This document shows positions 51,815-60,918 of a stretch of DNA of 64,000 nt, in pieces. Numbering within the stretch: the stretch's first letter is position 1; every line of letters starts with the position of its first letter. Under the pieces are notes generated by a model. It was not told the DNA's origin, ran no database searches, and worked only from the letters and a program-made list of their open reading frames with translations. Source of the DNA: DB1 sp049323655 (lineage in GTDB: Bacteria > Desulfobacterota > Desulfobulbia > Desulfobulbales > SURF-16); assembly GCA_049323655.1 (NCBI GenBank), contig JBMONO010000050.1, positions 76,118-140,117 of the forward strand, given 5' to 3'. Made by a program: the position numbers and the translations under genes.

Positions 51815-53185
51815 ATGAAAAGAGGAAATTCGGCAAAAAAAAGGCTGCGGCGTTATCTGGCCACGGCCTCCTGTTTGTTTCTCCTGACCGCCCAGCAGGC
51901 GGGAGCGGAGACCCTGAAGGAAGCTGCGCAGTTCATGATCGAGACCCACCCGGACATCAGAACCGTTGCCCACAACCGTCTTGGCCGTGACCAGGAGCGC
52001 GTCCAGGCCCGCTCCCTTTACTGGCCGAAAATCGACGCCAATGCCGGATTCGGGGTGGCCGATTATCGCAAACCCTATGACTCGAATTTCGGGGCCGAAG
52101 AGTACACGATCAGCGGCCGCCTCAATGTCTTCAACGGTCTCGGCTCTCTCCACGAGGTCAAACGGCAGGAGGCGCGGATCAATTCCGCCGCCTATCAACT
52201 CCAGAGCGACGCCGCCAATCTGACTCTGCGCGCCGCCGAGGTTTACTGCGACATGCTGCGCCATACCGCATTACTCGAACTTGCCAGAGAAAACCTGCTG
52301 ATTCACGAGCGGATTGCCGATCAGATCGCCCTGCGCAGCGAGTCGGGCGTTTCCAGCATGGCGGACGTCGACCAGGTCCAGGCCCGCCTCGCCCTCGCCC
52401 GCACCAACGTGGTGACCGCCGAGGCCAATCTCGAAGACGCCAAATCAAGCTATTTCGCGGTGATCGGCAAAATGCCAAAGGATCTGACCAAACCGGAAAT
52501 TCCGCCAAACGCCCTGCCTGCCTCCCTGGACGAGGCGTTAGCAATCGCCGAGGAACATCATCCCACCTACCGATCGGCGGTTGCCGATCTGGGCGCCCGC
52601 AAGATGCAGTACGAGGTGGCCAAGAGCCCCTTCCTGCCCCTGGTGGACGTTGAGGTTGACAAGCGCTGGAACAACAACAGCGGCTATGACCCGTTGTGGG
52701 AGGATTCGTTGATCGCCATGGTGCGGGTACGCTACAATCTCTTCCACGGCTGGAAGGACGAGGCCCGCCGCCAGGAGACTTTCGAGCAGATCAACGAGGC
52801 GCGGGAGATCAGCAAACACACGCGCCGACAGGTTGTCGAAGGATTGCGACTGTCCTGGATGGCGCATCAGGCGGTGATGGACGGCATCACCTATCAGCGG
52901 CAGCGGGTGGAGGCCATCAGCCGGACCTCCGAGGCATTCTCCAAACAGTGGTCCATCGGCCAACGCACCCTCTTTGACGTCCTCGATGCCGCTGCCGAAA
53001 CCATCGACGCAAAAAAAAGCCTCATCCATGCCGAGTATGACGGTCTCTACTCCGGATTTCGCATTTTAAACAGCATGGGCTCGATTGTCCCTGCCCTTGA
53101 CCTGCAACTGCCGGAAGAGGCCGATCCCTTTGACGAGGACAACGATTTCGCTTCCGCATTTCCGGAAACGGTCAACCTCGAATAA
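51815..53185 (+). CDS. TolC-family outer membrane channel (LapE-like)
   Basis: This 456-residue protein has a signal peptide (LATASCLFLLTAQQAGA) followed by the two helical repeat halves of TolC channels (for example LDEALAIAEEHHPTYRSAVADL and TLKEAAQFMIETHPDI), with the family's typical GWKDEARRQ and LFDVLDAAAET segments. AAGGAG lies six bases before the ATG at 51815. It is the outer component of the type I secretion system completed by LapB (56526) and LapC (58904). The C-terminus has an acidic extension (EEADPFDEDNDF). Confidence 0.88.
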   Translation: MKRGNSAKKRLRRYLATASCLFLLTAQQAGAETLKEAAQFMIETHPDIRTVAHNRLGRDQERVQARSLYWPKIDANAGFGVADYRKPYDSNFGAEEYTISGRLNVFNGLGSLHEVKRQEARINSAAYQLQSDAANLTLRAAEVYCDMLRHTALLELARENLLIHERIADQIALRSESGVSSMADVDQVQARLALARTNVVTAEANLEDAKSSYFAVIGKMPKDLTKPEIPPNALPASLDEALAIAEEHHPTYRSAVADLGARKMQYEVAKSPFLPLVDVEVDKRWNNNSGYDPLWEDSLIAMVRVRYNLFHGWKDEARRQETFEQINEAREISKHTRRQVVEGLRLSWMAHQAVMDGITYQRQRVEAISRTSEAFSKQWSIGQRTLFDVLDAAAETIDAKKSLIHAEYDGLYSGFRILNSMGSIVPALDLQLPEEADPFDEDNDFASAFPETVNLE

Positions 53186-53212
53186 CAGGAGCCGGCCGCG
53201 GTATTCATCTGT

Positions 53213-53914
53213 TTGAAGCAGACACTCGCATATGTTGCTGTTGCGGCGTTTTTCCGCCGCAACGGTTTTACCCTCGGGGCTGTCATGCTGCTGGCGACAG
53301 CCCTGACCGGCGTTGCCTGTCTGGGCGAGAAAAACGCCTTTACAGTCAGCCCTCGGACCCTGGAGCGACTGGCGGAGCGTTTCGGGCCAGAGGCGCGCCA
53401 GCGACTGCTTGCCTGGCAACAGTTTATCCGCGACGACACATCCTCCGATCCCCTGACAAAACTGGAAAAGGTCAATGATTTCTTCAACAGATTGCTCTTT
53501 GTCGATGACATTATCCACTGGGGGGCAAACGATTACTGGGCGACGCCGACCGAGTTTCTCGCTGCAAACGGCGGGGATTGCGAGGATTTTTCCATAGCCA
53601 AATATTTCACCCTGCGCGCCCTTGGAATTCCCGACGAACGCCTGCTCCTGACCTACGTCAAATCCCTGCGGCTCAATCAGGCGCACATGGTGCTGGCCTA
53701 TTATTCCCGTCCTGACGCCGATCCACTTATCCTCGACAACCTGACAAAAAAAATTATCCCAGGCTCAAAACGGACCGACCTGCTTCCGGTATACAGTTTC
53801 AACGCCTCCAGTCTGTGGATCGCCAAGCAGCGCGGCAAAGGGAAATTCATCGGCGCCAGCGACCGTCTGAAACGCTGGCGTGAACTCATGCAGCGCATCG
53901 AAGACGACGGCTAA
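53213..53914 (+). CDS. lapG: Bacterial transglutaminase-like cysteine protease (LapG-like)
   Basis: This 233-residue periplasmic protease has a hydrophobic N-terminal region and the catalytic triad of the BTLCP family: cysteine in NGGDCEDFSIAKY near residue 123, histidine in QAHMVLAYY near 161, and aspartate in PLILDNLTKK near 177. In Pseudomonas, LapG cleaves the N-terminus of the adhesin LapA and is held inactive by LapD when cyclic di-GMP is high. The start is uncertain (TTG at 53213, no close ribosome binding site). It is followed by the LapD-like gene. Confidence 0.85.
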   Translation: MKQTLAYVAVAAFFRRNGFTLGAVMLLATALTGVACLGEKNAFTVSPRTLERLAERFGPEARQRLLAWQQFIRDDTSSDPLTKLEKVNDFFNRLLFVDDIIHWGANDYWATPTEFLAANGGDCEDFSIAKYFTLRALGIPDERLLLTYVKSLRLNQAHMVLAYYSRPDADPLILDNLTKKIIPGSKRTDLLPVYSFNASSLWIAKQRGKGKFIGASDRLKRWRELMQRIEDDG

Positions 53915-53969
53915 ATCGCCGGCAGCGACTGGCAAAATAGCGTCAACTCTCGTGCATAAAGGTCTAGCC

Positions 53970-55940
53970 ATGACTCTGTATCGACAACTCGTTTTTCTGA
54001 CAATTTTTCTCTCCATGATGTTTTTTACCGGCGCCTGGCTCTCCAACCTGGCCGCCACCCGTTCCTTTCTCCAGGAGCAGCTTATCTCCCATGCCCAGGA
54101 CACGGCGACCTCCCTCGGCATCGCCCTCTCCCAGTTCATTTCCCGCGACGACTACCCGGCGGCCGAGACCATGATCAACGCGGTCTTTGACCGGGGCTAT
54201 TATGAAATCGTCCGCCTGGAGGACATCAATGGCGTCGTTCTGCTGGAAAAAAAGGGGGAGATCACCATCAGCGGGGTGCCGGACTGGTTTATCAAACGAG
54301 TCAAGCTGGAAACACCGGCAGCCGAGGCCCTGGTCATGGCCGGCTGGCAACAGTCGGGGCTGGTTTCGATCAAAAGCCATCCCGGCTATGCTTACAAGGC
54401 CCTGTGGGAAATCGTGGTACGGCTCGCCCTCTGGTTTTTCCTCATCGCCCTTTTCGTTATCCTGGCCGGAGGATATGGTCTTCGCTTTCTGCTGCGCCCT
54501 CTTTATCGGGTTGAGCAACAGGCGGACGCCCTTTGCCGCAGGGAATACGAAATCCAGCAGGACATCCCGCGCACTCGCGAGCTAAAACGGGTGGTCGAGG
54601 CGATGAATCGCATGACCACAACCATGCGCTCCATGTTTTCCGAGCAGTCGGCCCGGGCCGAACTGCTGCAACGGGAGGTCTATCGCGATCACCTGACCGG
54701 CCTTGGCAACCGCCGCTATTTTGAAGGGCAGCTCGCCGCCTTCCTCGCCCCGACCGACACGAAACAAACCGGCGCCCTTTTCATCTGCCAGCTTCGTAAC
54801 CTCCAGGAGCTCAATACGGCGAGAGGTTTTGATGCCGGCGACACCCTCCTCACCAATGCGGCCCACATCCTTGAAGAAACGACGCAAGCAATACCGGATC
54901 GCGCCCTCGCCCGCTTGACCGGCGGCGACTTCGCCATTCTGCTGCCGCACATTACTCCGGAGGCGGCCCATCAGGCTGCCGCCGACATGGCCCGGCACCT
55001 GAGTGCTCTCTTTTCCCGGCAGCTCACCATGACCGACAATGTCGCCCACATCGGCGGCGTCATCTTCACAGAGACCGACTCGACCGCCTCCTTGCTGAGC
55101 GAGGCGGACAACGCCCTGCGCCAGGCCCAGCAGCAGGGAGCCAACCGCCATCATGTCCGTCAGGCATCATCTGCCGCCGACCGGCTGCCCCTTGGCGGTC
55201 AAAAATGGCAGAAAATTTTGCAGGAGGCGCTCTTATCTGAACAGATAACCCTTGCCCTGCAACCGGTGGTTGCCTGTGCCGATCGCAGCGTCATTCTCCA
55301 CCAGGAGGTTTTTGCGCGGATCAACCTGTCGAACGGGGAAATCCTCAACGCGGGCATTTTCATTCCTGAGGCGGAACGGGCAGACATGATCTCCGGTCTC
55401 GATCGCTTTGTCATCGCCAAGGTGCTGCGCCTCGATCGCGGCCGTCTCGGCGCGGAAAACGTGGCGGTCAATCTTTCCGCCTCTTCGCTGCGGGATGCCG
55501 ATTTTCTCCCCTGGCTGACAAAAATGCTGACAAACAGCTCGCCGCAAGCCCCGACCATCATCTTTGAATTTGTTGAATTTGCCGCCGTGTACCACCTCGA
55601 CGTCATCAGGGAGTTTGCCCGACAGATCAAAAAGATGGGACACGACATCGGACTTGACCATTTTGGCCGAAATTTTTCCAATTTCGGCTATCTCCAGTCG
55701 CTTCGGCCCGCTCATGTAAAAATCGACGCGGCCTTCACCGGCGAGCTGACCGCTGAGGCCAATGACAGCCGCTTTTTCCTGGGCGCCCTCTGCAGCGCGG
55801 CCCACAGTCTTGATATCAGGGTGATCGCCGAAGGGGTTGAAAACGAAAAACAGTGGCAGGGCTTGCAGGAACTCAACATAAACGCCGCCCAGGGTTACTG
55901 GATCGGCAAACCGGCTCCTTTGCTTGAGGAGAAGGAATAG
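53970..55940 (+). CDS. lapD: LapD-like cyclic-di-GMP receptor with degenerate GGDEF/EAL
   Basis: This 656-residue inner-membrane protein has two membrane helices (residues 1-24 and about 146-170) enclosing a periplasmic domain of about 120 residues, a HAMP-like linker, then GGDEF and EAL domains. Both enzymatic motifs are altered: TGGDF at 317-321 instead of GGDEF, EVF at 446-448 instead of EAL, and LDHFG at 562-566 instead of DDFG. This matches a receptor that binds cyclic di-GMP and sequesters LapG. I chose the ATG at 53970, with AAAGG upstream; the frame opens 30 codons earlier inside lapG. Confidence 0.88.
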   Translation: MTLYRQLVFLTIFLSMMFFTGAWLSNLAATRSFLQEQLISHAQDTATSLGIALSQFISRDDYPAAETMINAVFDRGYYEIVRLEDINGVVLLEKKGEITISGVPDWFIKRVKLETPAAEALVMAGWQQSGLVSIKSHPGYAYKALWEIVVRLALWFFLIALFVILAGGYGLRFLLRPLYRVEQQADALCRREYEIQQDIPRTRELKRVVEAMNRMTTTMRSMFSEQSARAELLQREVYRDHLTGLGNRRYFEGQLAAFLAPTDTKQTGALFICQLRNLQELNTARGFDAGDTLLTNAAHILEETTQAIPDRALARLTGGDFAILLPHITPEAAHQAAADMARHLSALFSRQLTMTDNVAHIGGVIFTETDSTASLLSEADNALRQAQQQGANRHHVRQASSAADRLPLGGQKWQKILQEALLSEQITLALQPVVACADRSVILHQEVFARINLSNGEILNAGIFIPEAERADMISGLDRFVIAKVLRLDRGRLGAENVAVNLSASSLRDADFLPWLTKMLTNSSPQAPTIIFEFVEFAAVYHLDVIREFARQIKKMGHDIGLDHFGRNFSNFGYLQSLRPAHVKIDAAFTGELTAEANDSRFFLGALCSAAHSLDIRVIAEGVENEKQWQGLQELNINAAQGYWIGKPAPLLEEKE

Positions 55941-55941
55941 C

Positions 55942-56268
55942 TCAGAGGATATCCTCCACCATCAGGGTGTCGCCCTCGATCTTGCTCCGCACCGCCCGGC
56001 GCTCCAGAATCTTGCGCTGGGCCGCCTCAGGCAGCTCGGTGAACTGGATGACGTTTTTGCTGATCAAGAGCTCGATGAGATCCTCGATGATACGGATGGT
56101 GCTGAGATCGGACAGAGACAGCAGCTTGATCCAGACCTCGGACTTCTCCCCTTCGAGAAATGCGAGTACCTCCTGATCAGAGAGCGTCCGCCGTTCCGCA
56201 TTCTCCGCATGTGGTGCGTGGTGGATCGCTGTGATCTTTCCCTCACTGTCCCGCTCGACATACACCAT
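55942..56268 (-). CDS. Small conserved protein of unknown function, often next to lap genes
   Basis: This 108-residue soluble protein begins MVYVERDSEGKITAIHHAP, continues LSDQEVLAFLEGE and SLSDLSTIRIIEDLIELLI, and ends with QRKILERRAVRSKIEGD. This pattern is common in proteobacteria, where homologues carry the misleading label tryptophan synthase subunit beta-like. AAAGG precedes the ATG at 56268. It lies on the opposite strand between lapD and lapB and overlaps neither. No function is known. Confidence 0.75.
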   Translation of the reverse strand: MVYVERDSEGKITAIHHAPHAENAERRTLSDQEVLAFLEGEKSEVWIKLLSLSDLSTIRIIEDLIELLISKNVIQFTELPEAAQRKILERRAVRSKIEGDTLMVEDIL

Positions 56269-56399
56269 GATAGAACCTTTTCTGTTTTTTTTTTGAACAA
56301 CGTGTACAATCAAAAGGGGATACAGCTGTATCGTTCCGCAAAACAGGGCGAGAGTCCAGAAAAATAAGTGAGGAGCGTTTTTTTCCACCAAGCAATGAC

Positions 56400-56520
56400 A
56401 AACCCGTAAAAAGCCTTTTTTCACCACAGAGCGCACAGAGAACGCAGAGATAAAATCTTTAATTATAATGAGTTATCTCTGCGGTCTCTGTGGTTAATTT
56501 TCAGTTTTTACGATTCCATT
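56400..56520. repeat. MITE-like intergenic element, copy E (about 121-123 bp)
   Basis: The ends ACAAACCCGTAAAAAGCC and TTTTTACGATTCCATT enclose a palindrome with CACCACAGAG and its complement. AAGCAATGAC occurs directly on both sides (56390-56399 and 56521-56530), a likely target duplication; the right copy contains the lapB start codon. ATGAC also precedes the same block in copy B, so part of the left copy may belong to the element. Confidence 0.75.
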
Positions 56521-56525
56521 AAGCA

Positions 56526-58712
56526 ATGACTTCAGCCACCACGACACCACTGACAACATCCACCATTGCCGGCGGCTGGCAGACTGGAACCGTCGGGCAG
56601 ACGGGCGACGACCCGCTGCTCGACTGCCTGGTGCAACTGACAAAACTCTTTGGCCGAGATCAGTCACGCAACGCCCTGAGCGCCGGCCTGCCCCTGGTCG
56701 ATAACCGGCTCACCGTGGAACTGTTTCCCCGGGCAGCCAAACGCGCCGGACTCTCGACAAAAATCGTCAAGCGTGCCTTGTCCGACATCACCCCGCTTGC
56801 CCTGCCGGTCGTTCTCCTTCTGCAATCCCGCCAGGCCTGTGTACTGATCGACACCGCCCCTGACGGGGAAACCCATACGGTTCTGCCGCCAGAAAGCGGC
56901 GGCGGCGCGAAAACGATAAGCAGACAGGCCCTCGAAGAACTCTACACCGGCTATGCCTTTTTTGTGCAGCCATCCTACCGTTTTCAAGATCGCACCCTCG
57001 ACGATATCGCCCCGCGGCCGAAAAACTGGTTCTGGGGCACCCTCTTCGCATCCTGGCGCATGTACCGGGATGTGCTGATCGCCTCGCTGCTCATCAATCT
57101 CTTTACCCTGGCAACGCCCTTCTTTATCCTCAATGTCTACGACCGCGTCATCCCAAACGCCGCCCACGAGACCTTATGGGTGCTGGTTGTCGGCATCATC
57201 GGCATCTATCTTTTTGAACTGCTGCTGCGCGGGCTGCGCGGCTATTTCATTGACGACGCGGGGAAAAAATCCAATCTCCGCATTTCGTCACAGCTCTTTG
57301 AAAAGGTGCTCGGTCTGCGGATGGAGGTCAAACCCAAGTCGGTCGGCGCCTTTGCCAAGAACCTGCAACAGTTTGAAAACATCAGGGATTTCATCACCTC
57401 TTTTTCCATCACCGCGTTGATCGACATGCCCTTTGTCGCCATCGGCCTGGCCGCCATCTGGTATTTCGCCGGCAACATGGTCTGGATTCAGATCATCGCC
57501 ATTGTCGTGCTGTTGCTCTTCAGCATTGTCATGCAGCTGCCCCTGAAGCAAGCGGTGGAGGCATCCTTCCACGCCTCCTCCCAGAAAAACGCCATCCTGG
57601 TCGAAGGCCTTAACGGCCTGGAAACCGTCAAGCTCCTCGGCGCCGAAGGCCAGCTGCAACGTGCCTGGGAGGAGGCGGAGAGTTACATCTCCCGCTGGAA
57701 TGTCCGCTCCCGCTTGCTCTCCTCGTCCGTCACCCATGTCGCTTCGTTCGTCCAGAATCTCGCCGTGGTCCTCCTCGTCGTCCTCGGCGTCTACAAGATA
57801 TCGCAGGGAGAACTGACCCAGGGCGGCCTGATTGCCTGCATCATCCTGTCGCGCCGCACCCTGACCCCGATGACCCAGGTCGTCAATCTCGCCACCCGTT
57901 TTCATCGCGCCAAAACCTCCTATGACGTGCTGAAACGGATCATGGAGCTGCCGGAGGAGCGGCCGGCCGGCAAGCAGTTTTTACAGCGGTCCCGTTTTGC
58001 CGGCAAAATCGGCCTCAAAAATATCGGCTTCCGCTATCCGGAACAGACCACCGACACCCTGAAAAATGTTACCCTGGAAATTGCCCCGGGCGAACGGGTT
58101 GCCCTGATCGGACCGATCGGCTCAGGCAAAACCACCATCGGCAAACTGATCCTCGGCCTCTATCAGCCGACAGAGGGCATGGTCAGCATGGACGACACCG
58201 ATATCCGGCAGATCGACCCGGCCGAACTGCGCCATTTCATCGGCTATGTCCCCCAGGATGTCACCCTGTTTCGTGGCACGGTGCGCGACAACATCGTTTT
58301 CGGCACCCATGACGTTGACGATGCCACCATTCTCCATGCGGCGGAGATGGCCGGGGTCGCCGATTTTGTCAAAAAACATCCGGCCGGCTACGACATGGAG
58401 ATCGGAGAACAGGGCAGAGGCCTTTCCGGCGGCCAGCGCCAAACCGTGGCCATCGCCCGCGCCCTGCTCCTCGATCCGCCGGTGCTGGTGATGGATGAAC
58501 CGAGCAGCTCCATGGATAACCGGACGGAGACGCGCCTCAAGACCAATCTCGCTCCGCTGCTGGCCGGCAAGACGGTTATCCTCATCACCCACCGGGCCTC
58601 GCTGCTCGATCTTGTTGACCGCATCGTGGTGATTGACAACGGCACGGTTGTTGCCGATGGACCAAAACAGCGCATTGTTGAGGCATTGAAAAACGGCCAG
58701 CTCAAAATATGA
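56526..58712 (+). CDS. lapB: Type I secretion ABC transporter with C39-like domain (LapB-like)
   Basis: This 728-residue inner-membrane exporter starts with a peptidase-like C39 domain (residues 20-140, with LDCLVQLTKLFG). It is probably inactive: the catalytic His-Asp pattern of true C39 peptidases is not seen, as in LapB. Membrane helices occupy about 165-430, and an ATPase follows with GPIGSGKTTIG near 537, LSGGQRQTVAIARALL near 635 and PVLVMDEPSSSMD near 655. It exports large adhesins together with LapC and the TolC-like protein. The start codon lies in one copy of a direct repeat flanking MITE-like copy E, and no good ribosome binding site precedes it. Confidence 0.9.
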   Translation: MTSATTTPLTTSTIAGGWQTGTVGQTGDDPLLDCLVQLTKLFGRDQSRNALSAGLPLVDNRLTVELFPRAAKRAGLSTKIVKRALSDITPLALPVVLLLQSRQACVLIDTAPDGETHTVLPPESGGGAKTISRQALEELYTGYAFFVQPSYRFQDRTLDDIAPRPKNWFWGTLFASWRMYRDVLIASLLINLFTLATPFFILNVYDRVIPNAAHETLWVLVVGIIGIYLFELLLRGLRGYFIDDAGKKSNLRISSQLFEKVLGLRMEVKPKSVGAFAKNLQQFENIRDFITSFSITALIDMPFVAIGLAAIWYFAGNMVWIQIIAIVVLLLFSIVMQLPLKQAVEASFHASSQKNAILVEGLNGLETVKLLGAEGQLQRAWEEAESYISRWNVRSRLLSSSVTHVASFVQNLAVVLLVVLGVYKISQGELTQGGLIACIILSRRTLTPMTQVVNLATRFHRAKTSYDVLKRIMELPEERPAGKQFLQRSRFAGKIGLKNIGFRYPEQTTDTLKNVTLEIAPGERVALIGPIGSGKTTIGKLILGLYQPTEGMVSMDDTDIRQIDPAELRHFIGYVPQDVTLFRGTVRDNIVFGTHDVDDATILHAAEMAGVADFVKKHPAGYDMEIGEQGRGLSGGQRQTVAIARALLLDPPVLVMDEPSSSMDNRTETRLKTNLAPLLAGKTVILITHRASLLDLVDRIVVIDNGTVVADGPKQRIVEALKNGQLKI

Positions 58713-58845
58713 TGAAATCGCAAAAGGTCTTTTTTTTTGCCACTGAGAACACAGAGGGCACAGACAAAATATGTTGAATTACAATTAGTTATCTCCGTGA
58801 TTTCCGTTTGCTCTGTGATGAAATTTTACTTTTTGCGTACTCATC
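58711..58845. repeat. MITE-like intergenic element, copy F (about 132-135 bp)
   Basis: The ends GATGAAATCGCAAAAGGTC and TTTTTGCGTACTCATC form an inverted repeat of about 16 bp. AAATATGAT occurs at both borders (58705-58713 and 58846-58854). The left copy contains the lapB stop codon, so the element landed exactly at the end of lapB. The interior holds the CACAGAG palindrome. Confidence 0.78.
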
Positions 58846-58903
58846 AAATATGATCGAGTTCTCTCCGCAACCGCTTTCGTCAGTGTGAGGGTGTCAACGC
58901 TTC

Positions 58904-60238
58904 ATGAAAAAAATTTTCCAGTATATTCCCTTCAGAGACGTCGAGTATGTCAGCGATATCCGTTCCGCCCTGCTGGTCCAGTCACCACGGGGCTGCCGCC
59001 TGATCCTCTGGACCATTGTCCTGCTCTTTTTCAGTGGGATCTACTGGGCCGCCATCTCGGAAATCGACGAGGTCACCCGCGGCGGCGGCAAGGTCATTCC
59101 ATCGCAGCAGATTCAGGTTGTCCAGAATCTGGAGGGCGGCATCCTGGCGGAAATTCTGGTCAGGGAAGGCGACATCGTCAACAAGGGCCAGCTGCTGCTG
59201 AAAATCGACGATCGTCGTTACGCCGGACCGGTGCAGGAAAATCGGGTCAGACACCAGGCATTGCAGGCAAAAATCGCCCGCCTGAAAGCGGAAGCGGAAA
59301 ATACCCCCTTCCTCCTTGCCGAAGGGACGGATGCTGAACTACGGGAGGCCGGAGAACGAGAAAAGGCGTTGTTTCAATCCCGCAAAGATGAACTGGAGGC
59401 CAAGATCGCTATCCTCCAGGAACAGGCCAGCCAGAAAAAACACGAGATGAATGAGCTCAATGCCAAGAAAAAGCAACTCAGCCATACCGCCGGCCTGATC
59501 CAACAGGAACTCGAACTGACCCGGCCACTGGTCAAGGCGGGCGCTGCCTCGGAAATCGAGGTATTGCGACTCGAACGGCAGGCCGCCCAGATCGAAGAAC
59601 AGATCATCGCCGTCCAATTCACCCTCCCCCAGGTCCGATCCAAATATGACGAGGCATTGAAGTCGATCGAAAAGGAAAAGCGGATCTTCACCAATCGGGC
59701 CAAGGAGGAGCTCACCGATGTGTACGCAGAAATGGAGGGCCTGTCGGCCAGCGCCGTGACCCTGGAGGACCGGCTGCAACGGACCCTCGTGCATTCACCG
59801 GTTTACGGTACAGTCAAGCAGATCATGGTCAACACCATCGGCGGCGTCATCCAGCCGGGCATGGATCTGATCGAAATTGTGCCGCTGGAAGACACCCTGC
59901 TGGTGGAGGCGATGATCAAGCCGTCCGACATCGCTTTTCTGCGGCCGAAACAAAAGGCAATGGTGAAATTCAGCGCCTATGACTTCACCATTTACGGCGG
60001 GTTGCACGCGGAACTGGAACACATCAGCGCCGACAGTATCACCGACGAAAAAGGAAATAGTTACTACCTGGTCCGGGTGCGCACCGACAAAAACTATCTT
60101 GGCGAGGAAGCCAATCCGCTGCCCATCATCCCCGGGATGGTGGCAACGGTTGATATTCTCACCGGCAAAAAAACAATCCTGTCTTATCTATTGCAACCCG
60201 TCATCCGTACCCAAAAAATGGCCTTACGGGAGAGGTAA
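58904..60238 (+). CDS. lapC: HlyD-family membrane fusion protein (LapC-like)
   Basis: This 444-residue adaptor has a single membrane helix (LILWTIVLLFFSGIYWAA, residues 31-48). Lipoyl halves flank a long coiled coil (residues about 105-285): VVQNLEGGILAEILVREGDI near 69 and LVHSPVYGTVKQIMVNTIGG near 294. The C-terminal MFP domain ends with PGMVATVDILTGKKTILSYLL, the sequence seen in type I secretion adaptors. It bridges LapB and the TolC-like channel. The ATG has no close ribosome binding site. It is separated from lapB by MITE-like copy F. Confidence 0.9.
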   Translation: MKKIFQYIPFRDVEYVSDIRSALLVQSPRGCRLILWTIVLLFFSGIYWAAISEIDEVTRGGGKVIPSQQIQVVQNLEGGILAEILVREGDIVNKGQLLLKIDDRRYAGPVQENRVRHQALQAKIARLKAEAENTPFLLAEGTDAELREAGEREKALFQSRKDELEAKIAILQEQASQKKHEMNELNAKKKQLSHTAGLIQQELELTRPLVKAGAASEIEVLRLERQAAQIEEQIIAVQFTLPQVRSKYDEALKSIEKEKRIFTNRAKEELTDVYAEMEGLSASAVTLEDRLQRTLVHSPVYGTVKQIMVNTIGGVIQPGMDLIEIVPLEDTLLVEAMIKPSDIAFLRPKQKAMVKFSAYDFTIYGGLHAELEHISADSITDEKGNSYYLVRVRTDKNYLGEEANPLPIIPGMVATVDILTGKKTILSYLLQPVIRTQKMALRER

Positions 60239-60243
60239 GCCCC

Positions 60244-60870
60244 ATGTCGATTTTCCTCGTGAGCACAAACGATGCCCTTCTCCGACGCTGGCAATCCCTG
60301 CTGGGTAAGAGCGGCCCGGGCCGGACATTTCAATCGGCGGAAGAAGTGGGAAAAATACTCACCGACCAGTCGGATGCAGTCATTTTCCTCCATCGCCAGA
60401 GCATGAATCAGGCAGCCATCATGGCCCTGCGGCAAAAGGGCCCACGGTCCAGAATTTTCGTACTTTCCGACCTGCCGCAGCCAGTGGAGGGGGTGGCCAT
60501 GCTGAAGCTTGGCGTCAACGGTTACGCCAACGCATACATGAGCGGGCCGAAACTGCTCGCCGCGCTGCAGTCCATTGAGTCGGGCGGGGTCTGGATTGGC
60601 CGGCAGCTCCTCCAGTATCTCATAACCGGCAGCGCGCAGACAGGTGACAATCAGGGAGCAAATGAAGAAATTTTTGCGACCCTGACGGCCAGGGAAAAAG
60701 AAATTACTGAGAAGGTGGCGCAAGGGCTGTCAAACAGCGACATCGCCAAACTCCTTGCTATCAGCGAACGGACGGTCAAGGCCCATCTGACCGCCATATA
60801 CGAAAAGACGGGGACAACCAGCAGGTTGCAGCTGGCGCTGCGGGCAAGGAACCCAAAAAAGTCCGAGTAA
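60244..60870 (+). CDS. LuxR/NarL-type regulator with a degenerate receiver domain
   Basis: This 208-residue protein ends in a LuxR-type helix-turn-helix (residues 148-205, LTAREKEITEKVAQG then SERTVKAHLTAIYEKTG). The N-terminal half has the alpha/beta pattern of a receiver, but the phospho-acceptor aspartate at the end of strand 3 is missing (DAVIFLHRQS, with His at the expected site), and the conserved lysine is not in place. It is therefore unlikely to be controlled by phosphorylation. The gene follows lapC by 5 bp and may regulate the locus. CsgD- and VpsT-like regulators of biofilm genes have similar atypical receivers. Confidence 0.82.
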   Translation: MSIFLVSTNDALLRRWQSLLGKSGPGRTFQSAEEVGKILTDQSDAVIFLHRQSMNQAAIMALRQKGPRSRIFVLSDLPQPVEGVAMLKLGVNGYANAYMSGPKLLAALQSIESGGVWIGRQLLQYLITGSAQTGDNQGANEEIFATLTAREKEITEKVAQGLSNSDIAKLLAISERTVKAHLTAIYEKTGTTSRLQLALRARNPKKSE

Positions 60871-60918
60871 CGCTTCAGAGAAAACAGCTGTTCTCCCAGA
60901 CGGCGCCGGGAACCCGGA

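Noticed and set aside
53970..55940. LapD-like protein as an active diguanylate cyclase/phosphodiesterase
   Set aside because: GGDEF, EAL and DDFG motifs are all altered, which fits a receptor and not an enzyme.
56526..56900. LapB N-terminal domain as an active bacteriocin-type C39 peptidase
   Set aside because: The catalytic Cys-His-Asp arrangement is not seen; the domain matches the inactive C39-like domains of adhesin exporters.
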